From NCBI GenBank assembly GCA_012960135.1, contig DUBW01000085.1, positions 1 through 53,500 on the forward strand: a DNA stretch of 53,500 bases. Direction: 5' to 3'. Numbering within the stretch: position 1 is the stretch's first letter; the number at the start of each line of letters is the position of its first letter. Made by a program: the position numbers and the translations under genes. Below, piece after piece: positions 47,651-53,500 of this stretch. The notes under the pieces were generated by a model. It ran no database searches. It saw nothing but the letters and a program-made list of their open reading frames with translations, and was not told where the DNA came from. This DNA is from Methyloprofundus sp. (lineage in GTDB: Bacteria; Pseudomonadota; Gammaproteobacteria; Methylococcales; Methylomonadaceae).

Positions 47651-49150
47651 ATGAATTCTGAAAAATACAGTGGTGCTTGTTCTATCTGTGGGGAAAAAGG
47701 AGAGTTTGCTCGAGGGGAGCAGCGTTCTATTCGAGAAAGTTACCCTTGCCCTAGCTGTCGATTTACTTTGCGATGGCGAGATCAAGCCGCAATTATACTT
47801 GATGAGTTTGGTCGAGGTCAGGCTTTATCACTGACCCAGCTCGTCAATAATCGGCATTTGGATAGGATCGATATTTTTGAACCTGCATTACGAGGTCCGT
47901 TTGTACAACGTTTTCAGGAGCTTCCTAAATATGTGCAAGGCTACTTTTGGCCTGAAGTTGAAAAAGGTGTGATAAACAACAACGGTGTGCGTAATGAAGA
48001 CTTGACCGATCTTTCTTTTCAAGATGATTGTCTTGACCTCTTTATTACCAGTGATGTCATGGAGCACCTTTATGATATCGAAAAGGCTTTTAGCGAAATT
48101 CACCGAGTGCTAAAACCCGGAGGAATACATGTTTTTACTATTCCAAATACAGCCCCCTTTCCCGATACCACGATTAAAAGGGTTAATATCGAGCATGACG
48201 GAACCCTTGCTCACCTTAAGCCTGCCCACTATCACAATTCAGGGGATGGTTCAAAATGCTTAGTTTATACGGATTACGGGGCTGACATCGTCGACATGAT
48301 TGATCAGTTCGGCTCAACAACGTCTGTTGTACGTCGCAGCAGCGCCCTTTCGACAAGTATTCAAAATGCAACTTTTGTAACGCGTAAGCTAGCAGGGTCT
48401 GGAGGCAGACGCCCGCCTAAGCCATCATTTCCGGTTAAAAAATCTAGCAGTGAACTGCAATGCCCTATATGTAGTGGCATGGTATTCGAAGCATTTAACG
48501 GTCGAACGAATGCCCGCTGTAGTAGCTGTCGCGCAGTAGAGCGTAACCGATTGATGTGGATGTTACTTGAAGAAAAGGGGGCGTTTGAACCCGAATTGAG
48601 AACCATGCACTTTTCCCCTGAATACGGCCTAGCAAAGAAGCTACACGAACTTTCAGGTGAAAAATATTTTGCTTGTGACTTCGACCCACAGCGCTACGAA
48701 AGTAAGTTATTTACAGTGCATGAAATAAATATGTGTACTGATCTTTCTGATATACCTGACGCATCTTATGACTTAATTCTTCATAACCATGTCTTAGAAC
48801 ATGTTGCCTGTGATGTGCATAGCGTAATGAACGAGCTTTATCGGATTCTAGCCCCTAGTGGCAAACACTTCTTTTCTGTGCCGATCAGAGGTCAAATTAC
48901 CGCTGAAGATATGTCAGAAGACCTTACTGATACCCATAGATTGATGCGCTTTGGCCAAGAAGATCATTTCCGAATATTTGGCACTAAAAGTTTAAAAGAC
49001 ATGTTACGCGACATTTGGGGTGAAGGGCAGTATGTGCTAGAGCCCCTTGCTTTACTTGGCGAGGATAAATTGAGGCGAGCTGCGATACCACACTCTGCCT
49101 GGACAGGCATATCCAGCCATAGCATCTTTGGTATGACTAAACTGAAATAA
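47651..49150 (+). CDS. tandem zinc-ribbon methyltransferase (two copies fused)
   Basis: A 499-residue protein made of two similar halves. Half 1 (about 1-255) has CxxC pairs C10/C13 and C33/C36 and a methyltransferase-11 part (ITSDVMEHLYDIEKAFSEIH, RVLKPGGIHVFTIPN). Half 2 (about 265-499) has CPIC and CSSC and repeats the pattern (LHNHVLEHVACDVHSVMNEL, YRILAPSGKHFFSVPIRG). The glycine-rich SAM motif I is poorly visible in both. Such zinc-ribbon methyltransferases occur in glycan loci. Methyl acceptor unknown. The 284-base gap to the upstream gene holds nothing recognised. Confidence 0.75.
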   Translation: MNSEKYSGACSICGEKGEFARGEQRSIRESYPCPSCRFTLRWRDQAAIILDEFGRGQALSLTQLVNNRHLDRIDIFEPALRGPFVQRFQELPKYVQGYFWPEVEKGVINNNGVRNEDLTDLSFQDDCLDLFITSDVMEHLYDIEKAFSEIHRVLKPGGIHVFTIPNTAPFPDTTIKRVNIEHDGTLAHLKPAHYHNSGDGSKCLVYTDYGADIVDMIDQFGSTTSVVRRSSALSTSIQNATFVTRKLAGSGGRRPPKPSFPVKKSSSELQCPICSGMVFEAFNGRTNARCSSCRAVERNRLMWMLLEEKGAFEPELRTMHFSPEYGLAKKLHELSGEKYFACDFDPQRYESKLFTVHEINMCTDLSDIPDASYDLILHNHVLEHVACDVHSVMNELYRILAPSGKHFFSVPIRGQITAEDMSEDLTDTHRLMRFGQEDHFRIFGTKSLKDMLRDIWGEGQYVLEPLALLGEDKLRRAAIPHSAWTGISSHSIFGMTKLK

Positions 49151-49910
49151 TTTGCTGACTTAATTTGTGTCCAAATAGAAAGTAAATAATGTTTAGTAAT
49201 CCCTGTAACATTTGTTGAATGTACGATTTAATCTTAATGTAATGCCGAAGATCCGGTCTATGATTTTAACTATTTCACATAGAGCCTATAAATGTGTTGT
49301 AATCCAAGTAGGATGTGTGGAACGTCATCACGTGATGACACATCAATGACGGTGCTGGCATCGTCTACTTCCCCTATTTCCAGTTGTGTCGATATAACAT
49401 TTCTCATGTTTTTTTGCGTGAAGTTTTAGTAATATAGGGCTATCATTGAAAACTCAGGATCTTCCAGCACACTTTTAGGATATTAAGTCATATTTAAAAA
49501 CAGTGACTTATCTGTTTTTATGAAAAATACTAAAATGGCGTCTTTTGAATATTCAATTGTTTTATTAGCCCTTCTTATAACATATAACACTGATTACAAA
49601 GGGAAATACTTGTTTCCGTTTAAGCGTTCAATAAACCTATGTTTCCCGATTTCACATTCACACTTTCTGATGAGTGTGTCAGCGTACTCTCCGAAATATA
49701 CTTAGAGAGCGATGTAATCACAGAATATGTTTAGAATTTATTCGTTATTTTCATAACCCCAGATAAACCATAGCGAAACTTTACCCAGTAGAGTTTATGA
49801 AAATGGATTTTTAATCGATGTCCACTTGTCATATTTCAGTCATATCATAATGGATAGCACAAAAATTGCTTCGCCAAAACAAGTTGTATTAATTTGAAGA
49901 TAAAAGCACT
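49151..49910. other. 760-base intergenic region with a 16-bp palindrome
   Basis: No convincing gene. GTCATCACGTGATGAC at 49324-49339 is a perfect 16-bp palindrome that could be an operator. CACAC..GTGTG and CTCTCCG..AGAGAG dyads lie near 49660-49710. A 61-codon frame at 49520 lacks protein-like character. The region is AT-rich. Confidence 0.4.
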
Positions 49911-52900
49911 ATGAATGGCTCAGATACTCATAAAAAAGAACAACCCAGCGCAAAGGAGCTCAAAACTAAATTTCTCGATGCGAATGGTTTTCTAGAACAG
50001 GAAAAGTGGAAAAAAGCTGAGGCCCTTTATAAAGAGTTGCTCGAATATGGTCCACCCTCGGTCGCACTGCTATGCAAACTAGCCTCATCCGCCATAGGAT
50101 TGAAGGAATACAGCAAAGCCGAAAGCTTATTAGTAAAAGCCGAAAACCTAGATCCCAGCTTTATTTGGACCTACGTCATACGCGCAGATATTTGTCAGGA
50201 ATCAAGTAATCTTGACAAAGCCATATTCAATCTTAAAAAGGCACAGGAAATAGATTCTTCCCTCTCTTTTCTTGCCGACCGTATTACTGCACTTGAAAAA
50301 AACCTCAGCAACAAAGTTTCTGCCAAACAGAATGATTTTCAACAGCTCTTTCAAAAAGCCAATAACCTGTTTGAGGATCATGAACTATTAAAAGCAGAGG
50401 TTATCTATCTTAAGCTTTTAAACGAATCGCCTAGCTCAGCGCCACTGTTATGTAGGCTCGCAGACGTGGCAAGTAAATTCGGCCGCTACCAGCAAGCAGA
50501 AGAGTATTACAATACAGCTGAAAAATCGGACCCAAACTTTCATTGGACCTATATTGGGCGATCTGAACTGTGGATTCTATATCAAGACTATAAAGCAGCA
50601 AGAGAACAACTTGAAAAGGCACAGGAATTAGCTCCAAACCTAAGCATCATTCCCGGCCGTATTGAAAAAATCCAACAAAAATTACAAACAAAGAAACGCC
50701 TGAAAGGCGACGTTGAAATAATCCACTGGCCATCAACTGCAGTCAAGCGCTCGTCTAAAAACGAGCAAGGAGAGCCTCTCAAGGTAACGGTAGTTTCTTG
50801 GGATATGGGCCACAACCCACTAGGCAGAGCAGCTCTATTGGCAGAACTCGCACTAATTAATGCCGACACAGAATTAGTAGGCCCTCTATTCCCAGATTTT
50901 GGCGAAGAGATCTGGTCTCCTCTATTCGATAATCAACGTTGTTTTGATATGCGCTGTTTCTACGCGGATAGTTCGTCCCGGTTTATTGAAGGCGCTATGC
51001 GTCTGGTCTCTGAAAAACCAGCGGATGTAGTATGGGTATGCAAACCAAGGCTGCCCAGCCTTTTAATCGGCTACCTATACAAAATTATTCATGGCTCACA
51101 CCTTATCTGCGACATCGACGACGATGAACTTGCCTTTGCAGAAGGCGATTCCCCGCTTAATTTTGATGCATTTCTTTCAGATTTCAGTCACTCAGATTGG
51201 CATGCACTTTATGCTAATCGATGGATTCAATTTGCCCAAAGTCTGATCCCGTTTTCTGATGGAACCAGTGTCTGTAATCCCCTTTTAGGAAACCGCTTTG
51301 GCGGAGAGCTTATTCGGCACGCCAGAGACGAGAACCACTTTGATCCAAACCGATACAACCGCGACTCATTAAGAAAAAGTCTAGGCTACTCGGAGTCAGA
51401 CCGTATTGTGCTCTTTATGGGAACACCACGGCGCCATAAAGGGCTTCTCGACATTGCAAAAGCACTGGCGGCCTTGAACGACGAACGAATCATTTTCAGT
51501 ATAGTAGGCTCAATACCCGAAACCGACTTTAGAGATGAACTCAAATCATTCAGCTCACTCAGAATAAGCTTTCAACCTAACCAGCCTATGTATAAGGCTG
51601 CCAGTATTAACTTTATGGCAGACTTGGTTTGTATTTTTCAAAACCCCGACGACCCCATCGCACAGTGGCAGACACCAGCAAAATTAACCGATGCATTAGC
51701 CATGGGCGTCCCTGTCATAGCAACAAGAGTTCCTCCTCTAGAAGATTTCATTGATGCCGGGCTAGTTATAACAACCGACAACAACAATTTAACCAAATCA
51801 CTGTCCGAGGCCTTGGAGGAAAAAAATCGTAGCGACGGTGCTCGCAGTAGCCGTAGAAAATTCTTTCAAGAGGAACTGTCGTACAAAACTAATGCCAAAC
51901 GGGCCGTCGAACTATTCAATGAATCGAGGAAGACCTGTCAAGACGTACCGGCTGATGTGATCAAACTGCTGAAATTTATTGATCGCGATATGCCTGGGAT
52001 GGTAAAGCAAAGCCTTGCAAAACAATTTGGTGACATCTTCCATATTGGTAACAGGGTACAGCCCTTTTCTAATCCAGAAAAAGGCATAAACCTTGTCTTT
52101 TTCTGGAAACAGAATGATTCAGGTATATACGGTCGACGTCAGGATATGCTGCTTGAAGAGCTAAGACGATCACCGAGGATTAATAAAATTCTGCATATCG
52201 ATGCACCAATCTCCATTGATCAGCTTAACTCTATAAGTTCACAGACTGGCGTTGATAGCACCAATCAAGGCGCACTCATCACATCCAGCACTATTTCACG
52301 TTTTTTGCGAACTAACGATGAGTACAAAATCTATAAGCGCAGTTTTATTTATCGCGGCAATGAATCCAAACTTTTTGGACAAGAACTACCCTATAAAGAA
52401 AGCTATCCCAACTATGTTGAGCAATGGATAAACGAACTCGATATGGCCGAAAATGCCATGGCTTGGGTATGTCCAGTTGTGCCCATGTTCCCTGAAGTAC
52501 AGGAACGCATTGGTTTCTCCTGGGTTGTCTGTGATGTAATTGATGACCAAAGACAATGGCCTATGCTACCAAGTACCCGCGAACTGGTTGAAGAGAATTA
52601 CCTGAAAACTTTCGCAGCAAGTGATCTCTTCTTCACGAACTGTGAACCGGTAGCGGAGTGGCTTCGAAGCGAAAAACTCAATGTCGCAGTGGTTCCTAAT
52701 GGAATGGAAATTCAGAAAGGTGTCGAAAACTGGTCAACGCCTCCAGAATTAGACTTTGTAGCTGGCCCTATAGTCGGTTATGTAGGCAACCTACATTCAA
52801 GAATCGATTGGGATCTAATTGAAGCTATTGCCGTAAATCGCCCAAATTGGTCTATCATTCTTATTGGTTCTATAGCTGAAGGCGAACAAATTAGCAGAGT

Positions 52901-53336
52901 AACTTCTCTTTATAACGTAACGGCCCTTGGCGTAATCCCCTATGCCAAAGCCACAAAATATATTGCCGCGTTCGATGCGGCTATGATTCCACATACAATT
53001 ACGACCCTATCGGAAAAAATGAACCCATTAAAACTCTACGTATATAGAGGCTTGGGAATTCGTGTTGTCTCTACACCGGTCGCTAATATTGGTGACCTTT
53101 CCAGTGAGATCGATATCGCCGACAACCCAGATGAATTTATACTGGCTCTTGAAAATTCAATCGCAGAGCACCAAAAGGATGGCAGAAGCTATCCCAGCGC
53201 CAAAACAATGCGAGCACTATCCTGGACAAGCCGGTTAGCATCCATATTTAAGCATCTAGATTTAGCCTGGAAAAAGAAACAAACAGATGATGCTGCTGAA
53301 AAAAACCAGCTAAATAGTTTAACCACCTTACTATGA
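49911..53336 (+). CDS. TPR protein with two glycosyltransferase domains (1141 aa)
   Basis: Domain order: two TPR blocks of about 115 residues that are copies of each other (1-150 and 140-265: compare LEEYGPPSVALLCKLASSAI-type and LNESPSSAPLLCRLADVASK), a first GT-B-like transferase (about 290-690; LFMGTPRRHKGLLDIAKALA, ISFQPNQPMYKAASINFMAD, TPAKLTDALAMGVPVIATRV), and a second one (about 710-1130; GRRQDMLLEELRRSPRINKI, VVPNGMEI, VGYVGNLHSRIDWDLIEAI, MNPLKLYVYRGLG). The segments LICDIDDDELAF and VVCDVIDDQRQWP lie at equivalent positions of the two copies. Role is probably glycan assembly; sugar and acceptor unknown. The N-terminal region may bind protein partners. Confidence 0.8.
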   Translation: MNGSDTHKKEQPSAKELKTKFLDANGFLEQEKWKKAEALYKELLEYGPPSVALLCKLASSAIGLKEYSKAESLLVKAENLDPSFIWTYVIRADICQESSNLDKAIFNLKKAQEIDSSLSFLADRITALEKNLSNKVSAKQNDFQQLFQKANNLFEDHELLKAEVIYLKLLNESPSSAPLLCRLADVASKFGRYQQAEEYYNTAEKSDPNFHWTYIGRSELWILYQDYKAAREQLEKAQELAPNLSIIPGRIEKIQQKLQTKKRLKGDVEIIHWPSTAVKRSSKNEQGEPLKVTVVSWDMGHNPLGRAALLAELALINADTELVGPLFPDFGEEIWSPLFDNQRCFDMRCFYADSSSRFIEGAMRLVSEKPADVVWVCKPRLPSLLIGYLYKIIHGSHLICDIDDDELAFAEGDSPLNFDAFLSDFSHSDWHALYANRWIQFAQSLIPFSDGTSVCNPLLGNRFGGELIRHARDENHFDPNRYNRDSLRKSLGYSESDRIVLFMGTPRRHKGLLDIAKALAALNDERIIFSIVGSIPETDFRDELKSFSSLRISFQPNQPMYKAASINFMADLVCIFQNPDDPIAQWQTPAKLTDALAMGVPVIATRVPPLEDFIDAGLVITTDNNNLTKSLSEALEEKNRSDGARSSRRKFFQEELSYKTNAKRAVELFNESRKTCQDVPADVIKLLKFIDRDMPGMVKQSLAKQFGDIFHIGNRVQPFSNPEKGINLVFFWKQNDSGIYGRRQDMLLEELRRSPRINKILHIDAPISIDQLNSISSQTGVDSTNQGALITSSTISRFLRTNDEYKIYKRSFIYRGNESKLFGQELPYKESYPNYVEQWINELDMAENAMAWVCPVVPMFPEVQERIGFSWVVCDVIDDQRQWPMLPSTRELVEENYLKTFAASDLFFTNCEPVAEWLRSEKLNVAVVPNGMEIQKGVENWSTPPELDFVAGPIVGYVGNLHSRIDWDLIEAIAVNRPNWSIILIGSIAEGEQISRVTSLYNVTALGVIPYAKATKYIAAFDAAMIPHTITTLSEKMNPLKLYVYRGLGIRVVSTPVANIGDLSSEIDIADNPDEFILALENSIAEHQKDGRSYPSAKTMRALSWTSRLASIFKHLDLAWKKKQTDDAAEKNQLNSLTTLL

Positions 53337-53391
53337 AGAAAATTTCCCCATGCCCAGAAATCTTCAACTTCTGTGTATTTAAGGGCGAAGT

Positions 53392-53500
53392 TGTAATGGT
53401 TTAATAAACCTGTAGGGTTTGATAGCCTATTAATATCACAATAGGATACGACATGACCAATACAACTCGAAAGCCGCGTACAAGCTTTACGCCAGAACAA
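53392..53500 (+). mobile_element. left end of a second IS3-family element (cut by window edge)
   Basis: The end reads TGTAATGGTTTAATAAACCT. Its first 17 bases are identical to the right end of the element at 35229-36145 read inwards. The transposase ATG follows at 57 bases from the TGG, the same spacing (58) as in the first element. The rest lies outside the window. Confidence 0.75.
53454..53500 (+). CDS. IS3-family transposase orfA, N-terminal 15 codons only
   Basis: The ATG at 53454 opens MTNTTRKPRTSFTPEQ, the usual start of an IS3 OrfA helix-turn-helix protein. AGGA lies seven bases upstream of the ATG. It resembles the MSNENKQPKSR..LEFKQ start of the degraded copy at 36082. The remaining gene is outside the window. 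Confidence 0.7.

Noticed and set aside
49520-49705. 61-codon frame before the TPR-glycosyltransferase gene
   Set aside because: No ribosome site, low-complexity AT-rich composition, no recognised motif.

Overview
The window looks like a gammaproteobacterial chromosome. The gene orders der-bamB-yfgM-hisS-pilF-rlmN-ndk, secF-secD-yajC-tgt, accB-accC-prmA and dusB-fis-purH-purD are typical of that class. Its moderate AT richness and abundant GTAGGG..GGACTTTAGTCC palindromes would suit a methanotroph of the Methylococcales type, but nothing in the window proves that lineage.

Region 1 (1 to about 35.1 kb) is a housekeeping backbone. From about 0.9 to 15.9 kb it runs leftwards on the minus strand: a yciO/tsaB pair, tpx, der, bamB, yfgM, hisS, pilF, rlmN, ndk, secF, secD, yajC, tgt and fxsA. 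A 3'-complete PLP-dependent decarboxylase fragment lies at the left edge. From about 16.4 kb everything is on the plus strand: dsbD with a duplicated N-terminal domain, a TlpA-like thioredoxin, aroQ, accB, accC, prmA, a DUF3426/zinc-ribbon gene with an apparent frameshift, rlmI, a decayed CcoI-like copper-ATPase locus, a SafE/UreH-like membrane protein, an EcsC-family protein, dusB, fis, purH, purD and a DUF3422 protein. Several genes here are decaying: an mscS remnant at 15.2 kb, and a P-type ATPase that has lost its CPC segment and also carries a frameshift. Short palindromic (REP/MITE-like) elements sit in many of the gaps.

Region 2 (about 35.2 to 53.4 kb) is an accessory island. Its left edge is a degraded IS3-family element (35229-36145). 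Its right edge is the first 109 bases of a related IS3 element (from 53392) facing the other way. Both ISs share the terminal TGTAATGGT and have their 5' ends turned towards the island, so it may be or have been a composite transposon.

Inside the island a tight minus-strand operon encodes a polysaccharide pyruvyl transferase-like protein, a stand-alone acyl carrier protein, a family-2 glycosyltransferase, two paralogous PhyH-type Fe(II)/2-oxoglutarate oxygenases flanking a fatty-acyl-AMP ligase, a cytochrome P450 with an unusual I-helix, and the first ~93 residues of an NRPS condensation domain cut off by the IS. A SPASM radical SAM enzyme lies upstream. The inferred scheme is that the ligase activates a fatty acid and loads it on the carrier protein, the oxygenases and P450 oxidise it, and an NRPS, now lost, would have condensed it with an amino acid. 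No matching product is recognised. The plus-strand half of the island carries a helical-repeat/alpha-beta hydrolase, a tandem zinc-ribbon methyltransferase and a 1141-residue TPR protein with two glycosyltransferase domains. These resemble surface-glycan or protein-glycosylation genes.

No tRNA, rRNA, CRISPR array or riboswitch was recognised.
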